Below are positions 17,499 to 26,564 of a stretch of 37,057 nt of DNA, in pieces (positions within the stretch are counted from its first letter, which is position 1; each line of letters opens with the position of its first letter). The stretch is from assembly GCA_016937345.1 (NCBI GenBank), contig JAFGWE010000023.1, positions 1-37,057 on the forward strand, given 5' to 3'. This stretch comes from Methanomicrobiaceae archaeon (lineage in GTDB: Archaea; Halobacteriota; Methanomicrobia; Methanomicrobiales; Methanomicrobiaceae). Made by a program: the position numbers and the translations under genes. The notes under the pieces were generated by a model. It worked only from the letters and a program-made list of their open reading frames with translations, was not told where the DNA came from and did not search any database.

Positions 17499-20400
17499 TA
17501 ATCCTCGCCCGTTCTTTCAAGATAATCTTCGGATGCAAGGTAAATTTCCTGAAGTTTTTTGATTGTCTCTTCATCAGCATCCCAGAATCCGCGTTCCTCT
17601 GCCTCAAGAAGCCTTCCGGATATGCTGTGAAGGGCATACGGATTGTTATCCTCTATCCACTTTTTGTTCTCAGGGTTAAACAGGAAATGCTCGGCGGCCG
17701 CCTGGTATTCCCAGTCGTCAACTGCATCTGATGTGACGTCCCAGCCGAAGGTGTACTCAACAGTTGTAACAATCTCCTGAACACCTCTGAATCCGTGGGG
17801 CTTTAGGCCCTCTATCCAGCGCGGATTTAGGACGCGGCTTCTGAAGATGAACCTTATCTCCTCATCAAGAAGTTTTGTCTTTATATTTTTGGGATCTGAA
17901 GCCTCGCCTATTACAGAGACCGGGTCTTTATTACCGTATGCCTTAACACATGCATTCATTCCGCCAAGAACTGCATAGTCATCGTCTGTCTCCAGAATAT
18001 CCCATTCACGTGAGACCCTGTTTTTTACGGTTGCATCAAGACTGCCGAACTGTTTTTTAAAGAGTTCAGGGAATTTTTCACCCCTGAACTTTCGCCCGTA
18101 TGCATGTGCACCCCAGTTTGTGAAAACATCGGCAAGATCCTTTCTGTCATTCCATGCCGATGCATGCACAACATCACATACTCCTACACCATGCTGTCCC
18201 GGAGGGTCGCCGAATATCCGTATAAGTGCCATCTCGCGAGCCTCATCTTCCGGAAAGCCCTCTTTAATTCTCTCAAGAAGGTCTTCTTTTAAGTGTGCCG
18301 CAAGATAGTTTTCATCTTCTGACTCGTCAAGGGATGCAATTGTCTCAACTCCTTCATCAATCATATTGACGAGGTTTGGGAATGAATCCCTAAACATCCC
18401 GCTGATGCGAAGAGATACATCAATACGGGGTCTGTTCAGCTCACCTGCCGGAATTACCTTAAGGCCTGTTACGGCACCGCCACGGTCCGACCATACAGGC
18501 CGAAGCCCCATAAGCCAGAGGATGTAGGCAATATCATCACCGCCTGTCCTCATTGTATCTGTTGCCCAGACAACAATTCCCACCTTTTGCGGGTACTCGC
18601 CTTTCTCTTCGATGTAGCGCTCAACCATCTGATCTGCAAGCTCTTTTCCGGTCTTCCATGCCGAAGGCGTCGGGATGCATGCAGGATCTATTGAGTAGCA
18701 GTTTTTGCCCGTCGGAAGCAGATGGGCATTTCCGCGGGTTGGATCTCCTGAACCTCCCGGGGGAACATATCCTGCATCAAGCCCGAGAATCAGGTTTGTC
18801 ATCTCATCTGTTGTCAGATTCAGGTTTTTGACGATTTCATCACAGATATATGCTGCACAGGCTTCAAGATCCTCAAATCCCTGTCCATATTCTGCCCTGA
18901 TTAACTCAAATACCTTTTCGCACCTGTATTCGCATTCTGCCATTTTCAGAATCAGATTTGTGGATGCAGCATCAATCAGATCAATAAGGGCGCCGTTTGT
19001 CTGACCCCTGGTTTCATTGAACTCAGACGGGCTTTCCATCAGATCCCGAAGTGACAAAGACATTGTCTTTGCAATGCTTTCGCGAAGAGAAGGAACAGTG
19101 CCGTTTTCAAGCCTTGTCAGTGCATAAATCATCTCTAAAAAGCGGTTGCCGGCGGGCGGCTGTCCGTATATATGCAGGCCGTCTTTTATTGTGGCATCAC
19201 GAAGTTCACAGATGTAATCGTAAAGCCGTTCGGCGTTTTCTGCAATCTCCCCGCATCCGGGTTCATCCGAAAGGCCAAGATCGTTTGTGAGGTTTTTGTC
19301 TATTACAATGCCGCGTGCCTCTTCAATCAGATCTTCGGCTTTTTTAGCTTCACCACCGCGCCTTGCACGCAGATATTCCTGAAGAATTGTGTCAAGTTCG
19401 GATAGCTCTCCGTATCCTTCGGCACGCATCATTGCAGGGGTGTTATAGTCCAGTGCAACGGCCCAGCTTCTTCTTTTTGCCTCCATTCCCTCGCCGGGAT
19501 CGTTTATTATATATGGATAAAGATGAGGCATATCCTCAAGAATCAGGTCAGGATAACACTCCTCTGACATTGCATTTCCCTTTCCGGGCAGCCATTCAAG
19601 AGTCCCGTGTGTACCCATATGAATTACCGCATGTGCGCCGAATACATTTTTTATCCAGCGGTAGTATGCGAGATAATGATGGGGCATTACAAGATCTGTT
19701 GAATGAATCATCGTCTCTATCTGCTCGAAATGCCCTCTTGGGGGCTGAATCCCGATGAAGATATTTCCCTTGACAACGCCGGGGATGCAAAGCTCCCCTT
19801 CATATTCAAAAAGTTCTCCGGGGGCTTCACCCCAGTCTTCGGATATCTTTTTCTGGTTCATCTCAGGAATTTTTTCAAACCACTGCCTGTATAAGTCAGC
19901 GCTGACAAAGCCTGCCGACCTTTCCTTCATCTGTTCCTTTGACATCCACCTGATGTCGTTTGTAAGGCCTGCAATCATCTCATATATGAGTGCGTTTCCG
20001 GTTTCCGGAATATTTTCCACAAAATAGCCTTCATCTTTTAAGTGATGCAGAATCTCGATGACACTCTGTGGTGTGTCAAGTCCCCCGGCATCCCCGAGGG
20101 CATCCATATCTCCGGTATACTGATACAGGAAAATTACAACTTTTCTGTCCTGCACAGGCACCCTTTTTAGTTCTGACCAGCTTTTTGCCATCTCTGCAAT
20201 TCTTTCGGGGCGTCCCGGTATAGGAATTGCAACATTTTTTCTGCCTTCATATTCACCTGTTGTGCCGAGAGGGATTGCGATTATCTGTCCGTCAAATTCC
20301 GGCCAGATGATTCCTGATGAGATTTCCATTGCCGATAATCCCTGATCATCATTTATCCACTGCTCATATGACCTGTACATCGTTATCGTCTGAAGAAGGG

Positions 20401-21259
20401 GGACATTTAAGTCACAGAAAAAGTTGTAGACAGGGTCTGTTTTTGTACCGTCATTTGGATCTGATAAAGAAAGCTGTGAAAATGACATATTAAGAATTAA
20501 CACATCTATTATGGCGACATCGTCTTTTATCAGGTAAGTTTCAATGAATTTTCTGATACCAATTGCACCTGTGACTTCATTGGGGCTTGTTACAAGGAAA
20601 AAAGGCAGAACATTCATACCTCTCTCTTCAACAGCCTTTATCAGTGCATCAACTGCAAGAAGATTTCTCCTGATGTAAAAAAACTGGTGAATAAGAATTC
20701 CAACCGTTGGTTTTTCCGGATCAATTCTCTTCAAGTGGGCTGAAAAATCATAGTTTTCAGGTATGGAAGGGTGGTAAAATCCCTCGGTTGGTGGATAATG
20801 CAGCGGCGGGATTTTAACATCAAAACCGCCCAGATTTTTGCAAATCCACATTAGGAGGCAGTTTGTATTCTCCTTTCCGGAAAGCTCGATGCATGCATGC
20901 AAAAACTTATAATCCTCTTCTTTCTGCGCAAAGAGATGACGATTCTCGGCCATCTCCTCTCTGACCGAACTAACAAAAAATGTATTTATGCTGTATTCTT
21001 TCGCTGTATTTATGAGGCGATCGAATTTCTTGAAATATGTTGCACTACCGTGATTGCTCACCACTAAAAGCTGACAAATTCTGACATCTTCAAGAATTTC
21101 TGCAAATTTTTTCTCCTCTGAATCAAGTGCCTCGGAAGTTGACTGTACAACCTCTACCTGGTGCCCTGATTTTCTGCAGGACGCCGCGGCCTCCTCTATC
21201 CATGGATTTTCGCCTGTTCCGGCGCTGATATAAACTATTTTCAACTGAGAATCCTCCAT
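17498..21259 (-). CDS. cobN: CobN/BchH-type chelatase large subunit
   Basis: A 1253-residue protein of the CobN/magnesium chelatase H family, full length. The hallmark HMGTHGTLEWLPGK begins at H547; other family blocks are VGILIHQFFYIRRNLLAVDALI, QPPRGHFEQIETMIHSTDLV (split by few changes), VVWATDTMRTGGDDIAYILWLMG and FGDPPGQHGVGV. The large subunit binds the tetrapyrrole and metal; ATP-driven I and D subunits are needed, and the ChlI/ChlD pair at 2478-5434 is the obvious candidate. In aerobic bacteria CobN inserts cobalt into hydrogenobyrinate diamide, an intermediate methanogens do not make, so the substrate is open. No clear ribosome binding site precedes the ATG; a TATA-like box about 27 bases upstream suggests a leaderless transcript. 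The exporter genes follow with overlaps. Confidence 0.93.
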   Translation of the reverse strand: MEDSQLKIVYISAGTGENPWIEEAAASCRKSGHQVEVVQSTSEALDSEEKKFAEILEDVRICQLLVVSNHGSATYFKKFDRLINTAKEYSINTFFVSSVREEMAENRHLFAQKEEDYKFLHACIELSGKENTNCLLMWICKNLGGFDVKIPPLHYPPTEGFYHPSIPENYDFSAHLKRIDPEKPTVGILIHQFFYIRRNLLAVDALIKAVEERGMNVLPFFLVTSPNEVTGAIGIRKFIETYLIKDDVAIIDVLILNMSFSQLSLSDPNDGTKTDPVYNFFCDLNVPLLQTITMYRSYEQWINDDQGLSAMEISSGIIWPEFDGQIIAIPLGTTGEYEGRKNVAIPIPGRPERIAEMAKSWSELKRVPVQDRKVVIFLYQYTGDMDALGDAGGLDTPQSVIEILHHLKDEGYFVENIPETGNALIYEMIAGLTNDIRWMSKEQMKERSAGFVSADLYRQWFEKIPEMNQKKISEDWGEAPGELFEYEGELCIPGVVKGNIFIGIQPPRGHFEQIETMIHSTDLVMPHHYLAYYRWIKNVFGAHAVIHMGTHGTLEWLPGKGNAMSEECYPDLILEDMPHLYPYIINDPGEGMEAKRRSWAVALDYNTPAMMRAEGYGELSELDTILQEYLRARRGGEAKKAEDLIEEARGIVIDKNLTNDLGLSDEPGCGEIAENAERLYDYICELRDATIKDGLHIYGQPPAGNRFLEMIYALTRLENGTVPSLRESIAKTMSLSLRDLMESPSEFNETRGQTNGALIDLIDAASTNLILKMAECEYRCEKVFELIRAEYGQGFEDLEACAAYICDEIVKNLNLTTDEMTNLILGLDAGYVPPGGSGDPTRGNAHLLPTGKNCYSIDPACIPTPSAWKTGKELADQMVERYIEEKGEYPQKVGIVVWATDTMRTGGDDIAYILWLMGLRPVWSDRGGAVTGLKVIPAGELNRPRIDVSLRISGMFRDSFPNLVNMIDEGVETIASLDESEDENYLAAHLKEDLLERIKEGFPEDEAREMALIRIFGDPPGQHGVGVCDVVHASAWNDRKDLADVFTNWGAHAYGRKFRGEKFPELFKKQFGSLDATVKNRVSREWDILETDDDYAVLGGMNACVKAYGNKDPVSVIGEASDPKNIKTKLLDEEIRFIFRSRVLNPRWIEGLKPHGFRGVQEIVTTVEYTFGWDVTSDAVDDWEYQAAAEHFLFNPENKKWIEDNNPYALHSISGRLLEAEERGFWDADEETIKKLQEIYLASEDYLERTGED

Positions 21260-21282
21260 TTCAAAGTCTGGATTAAAAATTA

Positions 21283-21290
21283 TTGTATAG
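21283..21290 (-). promoter_or_regulatory. putative TATA box for cobN, consistent with a leaderless mRNA
   Basis: Read on the minus strand, CTATACAA lies 24-31 bases before the cobN ATG, so transcription would begin at or next to the start codon, which also lacks a Shine-Dalgarno sequence. Confidence 0.35.
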
Positions 21291-21361
21291 TGAGTCGGCG
21301 GCCACAGGTAAAATTATTTTTATTTAGAACAAATTAAAATGTGTAGTTTTTGGAGATAACT

Positions 21362-22798
21362 ATGGCACTATCACATAATATCAAACTAAACATTCTCATA
21401 TGCCTGATTATTATGACTCTGGCAGCTGTTTCTTTTTCAGTAGGATGCCAAAACGCACAAGATGCAATTTAATCTCAATTCCCGGCAATCATGAATTTAA
21501 TGACGGAATGGATGAGCTGATGCGTATTATTTACAGCGGAAACGGGAACACAAAAATACAGCACACCACAAATCCATATCCCGGCGCCATGGCGGACTAC
21601 ATCTGTGCAAATGTTGTGTGGAAAGATAACAAAACACCCGTTTTTCCACCATACACAATCCGTGAAATAAATGGTGCAAAGATGGTTTTCATCGGTGCCG
21701 TTACTACTGAAACAACCATTCTTGAGCTTCCTCAGAATATTGAATAAATATCGTTTATAAACGAAAGCGAGGCAATAAACAGTATGTACCCGAACTTCAT
21801 GAACAGGGAATCAATGCTATTGTTGTTCTTCTTCACAACGGAGGAAACCAGGAGGCGTATTCAGGGCCGACACGTGAAGGATGCAATGTTACAGGTCCGG
21901 TAACATCTGTCGTAGTCGGACTTGATTCCGATATTGATGTTGTCCTTGCGGCCCACACTCATGATTTCATAAATGCATACCTTCCAAATGCCGGAGGAAA
22001 AGATGTTCTTGTCGCTGAAGCGTATGCTTACGGGGTGGCATATGCCGACGTTGATATTCTTGTCGATCCGTATAATAATGAGATTATAGAAAAATCGGCA
22101 GTTATTGTACCTGTATATGCTGATCAGTCGCCGGGGACATCACCTGATCCTGCCGCTGGGAAACTGCTTTCTGAAATGAACATAGCCATTTCAAAGTTGC
22201 GTTCTGAGGTGATTGGAACAAGTGAAGCAAATATTTCACGAATTCCTGATGCCTTGGGGGAATCAGTGCTTGGCAGTCTTGTGGCTGATTCCCAGCGGGC
22301 TGCCATGAATACTGAGATTGTAATTGTGACAGCAGGCACTCTGCCGGGTTCTATACAGTCAGATCTCCCGAAAGGCAACATTACCTGGGCCGATCTTGAA
22401 GCAGTCCTTCCTGCGGATGCGTCCATTGCTGCAGAGTACGGCGGATGGTACGTCCCCACGTTGCATCACGCGAAGTCACCCTGGAGCAGATATTAGTCAT
22501 CCTTGAAAGGCAGTGGCAGGAGCCTTTGCCGGAGGAGAATCTTTCTGTCTCCGGAATTGTGTACATATATGATCCCGCACAACCTCTCGGCAGCAGAGTA
22601 ACTGAGATTTTAATAAGCGGAGTGCCGCTGGAAAAGAACACGACATATTCAGCTGCCATGAACTACTATATGGCCTATGCAAATGCCATGGGCGGAGGAG
22701 TTTTTGCACCGCCATGGGACTGGGGAGTTACTGTGAATGTTGGTCCGGCGGATATTGATGCTCTGGCATCATATCTTAAAATTAGATCCTACAGTTGA
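21362..22798 (+). pseudogene. decayed 5'-nucleotidase/UshA-family gene
   Basis: Fragments of a secreted metallophosphoesterase with a 5'-nucleotidase C-terminal domain lie in three frames. A lipoprotein-like signal (ATG 21362, ...SFSVGC) runs into a stop at about 21470. The next frame carries IPGNHEFNDG, the metal-binding motif, but the preceding 100 or so residues are missing. An in-frame TAA at 21745-21747 interrupts it; reading must then shift near 21780 to continue with IVVLLHNGGNQEAYSG, LAAHTHDF, and the C-terminal LGSLVADSQRAA and LPGSIQSDLPKG. A last shift near 22450 leads to SREVTLEQILVILERQW and NYYMAYANAMGGGVFAP up to 22798. At least four lesions make it non-functional. The intact gene would have hydrolysed extracellular nucleotides. 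Confidence 0.85.
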
Positions 22799-23175
22799 CA
22801 AAAGAATTCCGGCACTAAAAAAAGATATGTTTTGATGAAATATGTAAAAAAAATAGGACTCTTTAGAAAACATATTTAGTTTTTTAAGTAATCTATTTTG
22901 AAGAATTATCCTGGTTTTAATCTGTTTAATCTGAATGTAATATCTTCTCGAATGCAGAGTATTGCGATATTTATTCGGATTTTATATTTTAATTTTGATT
23001 AATATTATTGGAATCCCTGTAGAATAGATTTTTTCGTTGCTAATTTTTTTAGAGAATGTTTGTGGGATCGAAAATTTTTATGATTAGATCATAATTTTCA
23101 AAATCATAAACTAAAATTTGGATATACTGTTTGCTTGTAATCCAAAAAAATAAGTTGAGATTTATAATTAGAACT
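22799..23175. other. gene-free AT-rich region
   Basis: This gap of 377 bases lies between the pseudogene and the converging pilin gene. I see several T- and A-runs that could act as terminators on either strand, and no credible ORF, RNA gene or repeat. Confidence 0.5.
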
Positions 23176-23799
23176 TTAAATCACGTAAATCTCTCCATTT
23201 GTCATCGTTAGGCCGCTTTCCTTGTCAATAATGGTATATTTATATTCTTCTCCAAGCTGTACCAAAAACCTTGCCGATGCATCTTCAGGACACCATATGA
23301 GATATTGTATTGATGACTTCTCATAACAGCCGTCAGCATAGAGCATGAACTTGTCTCCTGGTGCAATGATTTTATCTGAGAGTGAATTGTTCCCAATCTT
23401 TTGGAAATAACCTCCATTAGTGGTGCCACTAGGTAGGCAGGTATATTCACTTGCCCAATTAATCCGATCGCTAGGATAAATGGTATATTTCGTTTTTGTG
23501 GAAGATTGAAGCTGAATGTTAATGTTATTTAGTGAGAATATGTCTCCACCTTTATTTTCAAATTCGATTCCATTTGCCGCAGTCCATCCTCCATAATTGG
23601 GATAATTGTCTGTTGGATCAATATCTTCAATACCTTCAATAATGCAATTTGCCTCGATTGAAACCTGTGGTGTTTTCTCCTGATTACCTGTCAGACCGCC
23701 TGCAAATGCTGATACAACTGCGGCAATGATGATTGTTACAACAAGCATCAGCATAACTCCCACAACCGGCGATACTGCTTCGTTCATATTATTTTTCAT
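23176..23799 (-). CDS. archaeal type IV pilin-like protein
   Basis: A 207-residue protein with the archaeal pilin N-terminal domain (MKNNMNEAVSPVVGVMLMLV, helix ending FAGGLTG), a very short leader and a polar extracellular domain with several Cys (ANCIIEG, EYTCLP, YADGCYE, IWCPED) that could form disulfides. Its ATG overlaps the stop of the upstream pilin gene (ATGA, 23799-23796), so the two are translated in tandem. It is probably a surface pilus or pseudopilus subunit. Ligand or adhesion target unknown. Confidence 0.85.
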   Translation of the reverse strand: MKNNMNEAVSPVVGVMLMLVVTIIIAAVVSAFAGGLTGNQEKTPQVSIEANCIIEGIEDIDPTDNYPNYGGWTAANGIEFENKGGDIFSLNNINIQLQSSTKTKYTIYPSDRINWASEYTCLPSGTTNGGYFQKIGNNSLSDKIIAPGDKFMLYADGCYEKSSIQYLIWCPEDASARFLVQLGEEYKYTIIDKESGLTMTNGEIYVI

Positions 23800-24428
23800 T
23801 TTACAACGACCTCCTTATCAAAAATATATTGGCCGCTAGGAATATGCATAATTTTCACATCTACTACACTACCCACTCCAAAATCAGGATCTGCGATGCC
23901 AGGAGTGCTTGCAGTATCATTTATTCCAAGAAGGACTGCGGTCCCGGGAGTTCCTCCAGTAGAAAGAACATCCCCACCGTTCCAAGTAAAATTTCCAAAA
24001 TCTTTTTCAGGATTTGACCCTGCATATCCGAATCGCATATCGCTGATAAAAGGAACTCTTGCAATATAACCTGAATAAGCCGCATAAATGTCATATCCTT
24101 GGCTTGTAGCAGTTTGTTTATGTTTGAAATTATCGCCGCTTTTATTTGTATAATAGGTAATGATGGCCAAATCTTTTGTTGGAATTGAATCACCACTCAT
24201 AAGGGTGAATGTTACTCGTGAACCGGTCATATCCATGCCAAGATCAGTGTTATATTCAATATCCACATCTATTGATGCCTGTGGTGCTGCTTTTGTATTA
24301 CCTGCAAGCCCTCCGGCAGATCCGCTCACAACCGCGGCGATAATAATCGTTACAACAAGCATTAGCATCACGCCCACAACGGGCGATACTGCCTCCGAAT
24401 TTTCATTTCTTTTCAAAACCATTTCCAT
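23796..24428 (-). CDS. archaeal type IV pilin-like protein
   Basis: A 210-residue protein beginning MEMVLKRNENSEAVSPVVG, followed by the hydrophobic pilin helix and a polar domain with no Cys. The ATG at 24428 has GGAGG four to five bases upstream. The first gene of a two-pilin operon. Its promoter shares an AACTTAACTT element with the divergent BtuF-like gene at 24638. The N-terminal 30 residues are nearly identical to those of the pilins at 1380 and 23176, while the extracellular parts differ, as expected for pilin paralogues. Confidence 0.86.
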   Translation of the reverse strand: MEMVLKRNENSEAVSPVVGVMLMLVVTIIIAAVVSGSAGGLAGNTKAAPQASIDVDIEYNTDLGMDMTGSRVTFTLMSGDSIPTKDLAIITYYTNKSGDNFKHKQTATSQGYDIYAAYSGYIARVPFISDMRFGYAGSNPEKDFGNFTWNGGDVLSTGGTPGTAVLLGINDTASTPGIADPDFGVGSVVDVKIMHIPSGQYIFDKEVVVK

Positions 24429-24479
24429 ATAACCTCCAATTTCTAAGGGGGGCTTATGTCAGAATCACCGAATAAAATA

Positions 24480-24489
24480 AAGTTAAGTT
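24480..24489 (-). promoter_or_regulatory. AACTTAACTT element upstream of the pilin promoter
   Basis: On the minus strand AACTTAACTT directly precedes a TATA-like TTATTTTATT. The same ten bases occur in front of the divergent btuF promoter. Confidence 0.4.
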
Positions 24490-24492
24490 AAT

Positions 24493-24506
24493 TCAACATA
24501 AGTTGA
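24493..24506. repeat. inverted repeat TCAAC-N4-GTTGA in the divergent promoter region
   Basis: A perfect 5-base inverted repeat with a 4-base spacer, of operator size, between the two AACTTAACTT elements. Confidence 0.3.
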
Positions 24507-24520
24507 TAATCATTTTTATT

Positions 24521-24540
24521 TACTCTCGTATATTAGAGTA
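24521..24540. repeat. inverted repeat TACTCT-N8-AGAGTA in the divergent promoter region
   Basis: A perfect 6-base inverted repeat with an 8-base AT-rich spacer, near the middle of the pilin/btuF intergenic region; typical of a dimeric regulator site. Confidence 0.35.
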
Positions 24541-24591
24541 TCCAAAACAGGAAACTTGGAGGTGTTAATTGTAATTAAATTACTTCATCTC

Positions 24592-24601
24592 AACTTAACT
24601 T
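24592..24601 (+). promoter_or_regulatory. AACTTAACTT element upstream of the btuF promoter
   Basis: This element directly precedes a TATA-like TAAATTATTATT (24605-24616), which sits about 26 bases before the ATG at 24638. Confidence 0.4.
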
Positions 24602-24637
24602 AAGTAAATTATTATTGGATAGTTGCATACATTCATT

Positions 24638-25564
24638 ATGAAAATCCGGGCAAAGTTGTCTCTAATTATAATAATTCTTATTGCCGCGTTTACTGCAGGA
24701 TGTACAGATACTTCTCTCCAGACAGCAGAAGAGAGTTTTATCACAATAACCGATGACACAGGAATTAAGGTCACAATACAAAAGTACCCGCAAAGGATTA
24801 TCTCACTTGCACCAAGCGAGACCGAAATTTTCTGTGCATTAAATACAGGAGATGCCGGAATCAGTCTTGTGGGGAGAAATGATTATGATGACTATCCTGA
24901 AGAGATACTGTCTGTTCCCTCGGTTGGCGGACCGCAGACCCTTAGCATTGAATCAATTGTATCAAAAGACCCTAATCTAATAATTGCAACAACCGTTTCA
25001 GACAAAACCACTATAGAACAGCTTAGAAATCTTGGATATCCTGTGCTTATATTTAAGCTAAATACCTTTGAGGATGTTTATAGAAATATCGAAACATTAG
25101 GAAATGCTCTTGGTCTTGAAAAAGCAGCAGAGGATCTTGTTTTTGGTATGAAGGCAGATGTCTTTGAGATACAGGGTATGCTTATTGAAAATGAGAATCC
25201 CAAAGTGATGTATGTTGTATCGGCATCTCCTCTTTATGTTGCCGGAAACAATACGCTCCAGAACGATATGATAATCCTTGCAGGCGGAGAAAATATATTT
25301 TCAGACCTTGACGGCTATTTTGTTACATCAGAAGAGGCAATAATAAACAGGGAACCTGATGTAATTATATTACCTTCAGGACATGGCTCAATGGATGTGG
25401 ATTTTAAGGGACAGTTTCTCTCAAAAACAGAGCTAAACTGTGTATCCGCAGTTAAAAATAACAGAGTGTATACCGTTGATGCCAATGTTGTCTCAAGACC
25501 TGGACCCCGGATCACACAGGGGCTGGAGTTGTTTTACAGATGTATAAACGGCGAAACACAATAA
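24638..25564 (+). CDS. btuF: BtuF-like corrinoid-binding lipoprotein of importer 2
   Basis: A protein of about 308 residues with a lipoprotein signal (AAFTAG|C, Cys22) and a BtuF-type fold: ITDDTGIKVTI, YPQRIISLAPSETEIFCAL, VGRNDYDDYPEE, VGGPQTLSIESIVSKDPNLI. The SLAPS..E..CAL and NDYDDYP blocks are typical of vitamin B12-binding proteins. I choose ATG 24638 over the upstream TTG 24623 because it gives a normal signal peptide; there is no ribosome binding site and the TATA-like box fits a leaderless transcript. The permease gene starts within its 3' end. With cobA downstream, the ligand is most likely cobalamin or another corrinoid. Confidence 0.88.
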   Translation: MKIRAKLSLIIIILIAAFTAGCTDTSLQTAEESFITITDDTGIKVTIQKYPQRIISLAPSETEIFCALNTGDAGISLVGRNDYDDYPEEILSVPSVGGPQTLSIESIVSKDPNLIIATTVSDKTTIEQLRNLGYPVLIFKLNTFEDVYRNIETLGNALGLEKAAEDLVFGMKADVFEIQGMLIENENPKVMYVVSASPLYVAGNNTLQNDMIILAGGENIFSDLDGYFVTSEEAIINREPDVIILPSGHGSMDVDFKGQFLSKTELNCVSAVKNNRVYTVDANVVSRPGPRITQGLELFYRCINGETQ

Positions 25565-26562
25565 TAGCATCAGCAGGACTTTTTGTCCTCACTCTTATTG
25601 TAATGCTCTTTTCAACAGGAGTCGGAGAATCAAACATCAGTCCGCAAACTGTGTTTGCGATACTTACCGATTTTATATCCGGCCGGACTCCTTTCTGGAC
25701 ACCTGGAGAAGAGGTTATTGTTATGGATATCCGTCTTCCGAGAATTGTTTTGGGAGCATTAATCGGAACAAGTCTTGCGATATCAGGAGTTGCCCTCCAG
25801 AGCCTTTTTAGAAATCCTATGGCAGACCCTTATATTCTGGGAATATCAAACGGAGCTGCACTCGGCGCAACAATAGTATTTGTATATGGATCGGCCTGGG
25901 CTTTTTCCTTCTATACCCTTCCTGCAATGGCGTTTATATTCGGCCTTTCAACAATCTTTCTTGTATACCGCGTAGCAAAAGTGGGAAACCAGATACCTGT
26001 AAATACACTTCTTCTTTCAGGAATAGCAATAGCCGCCCTTTTTTCGGCAGTGAACTCTTTTATAATGTTTACAGGAGGGCAGAATCTTCAGCAGATTATG
26101 TTCTGGACGATGGGGGGACTTTCAGGACGGGGCTGGGATTATGTATGGATAATGCTTCCTTTTACAATTGCCGGAGTAATTATCATGCTCTCTCTTACAA
26201 GACAGCTTAACGCAATGATGTTTGGAGAGGAGTCTGCCCAGTATCTTGGAATTGAGGTTGAAAAATTAAAAAAAATTCTTCTGATAACAACTGCACTTAT
26301 AACAAGTGCGGCTGTATCTGTTAGCGGTATTATTGGTTTTGTAGGGCTTATTATCCCACACATCGTGAGGCTTGTAACAGGGCCTGATCACAGAATTTTA
26401 ATTCCGGCATCAATTTTTGCCGGAGCAATGTTTATTGTAATTGCAGATATGTTTGCAAGAATTATAATTGCACCTGCCGAACTTCCGCTTGGCGTTATAA
26501 CAGCACTATGTGGCGCTCCGTTCTTCTTATACCTTTTAAGATCCAAAAGGGGGGAACTCTGA
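25540..26562 (+). CDS. btuC: BtuC-like permease of importer 2
   Basis: A 340-residue FecCD/BtuC family permease: RLPRIVLGALIGTSLAISG, LFRNPMADPYILGISNGAALG, GFVGLIIPHIVRL and terminal LCGAPFFLYLLR. About ten membrane helices. It overlaps the binding-protein gene by 25 bases and is followed after two bases by the ATPase. The fused spacing argues for a single importer unit. Confidence 0.92.
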   Translation: MYKRRNTIIASAGLFVLTLIVMLFSTGVGESNISPQTVFAILTDFISGRTPFWTPGEEVIVMDIRLPRIVLGALIGTSLAISGVALQSLFRNPMADPYILGISNGAALGATIVFVYGSAWAFSFYTLPAMAFIFGLSTIFLVYRVAKVGNQIPVNTLLLSGIAIAALFSAVNSFIMFTGGQNLQQIMFWTMGGLSGRGWDYVWIMLPFTIAGVIIMLSLTRQLNAMMFGEESAQYLGIEVEKLKKILLITTALITSAAVSVSGIIGFVGLIIPHIVRLVTGPDHRILIPASIFAGAMFIVIADMFARIIIAPAELPLGVITALCGAPFFLYLLRSKRGEL

Positions 26563-26564
26563 AA

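Noticed and set aside
19363-19758. 131-codon open frame on the plus strand inside cobN
   Set aside because: It is antisense to conserved CobN motifs, and its composition is that of a complement strand.
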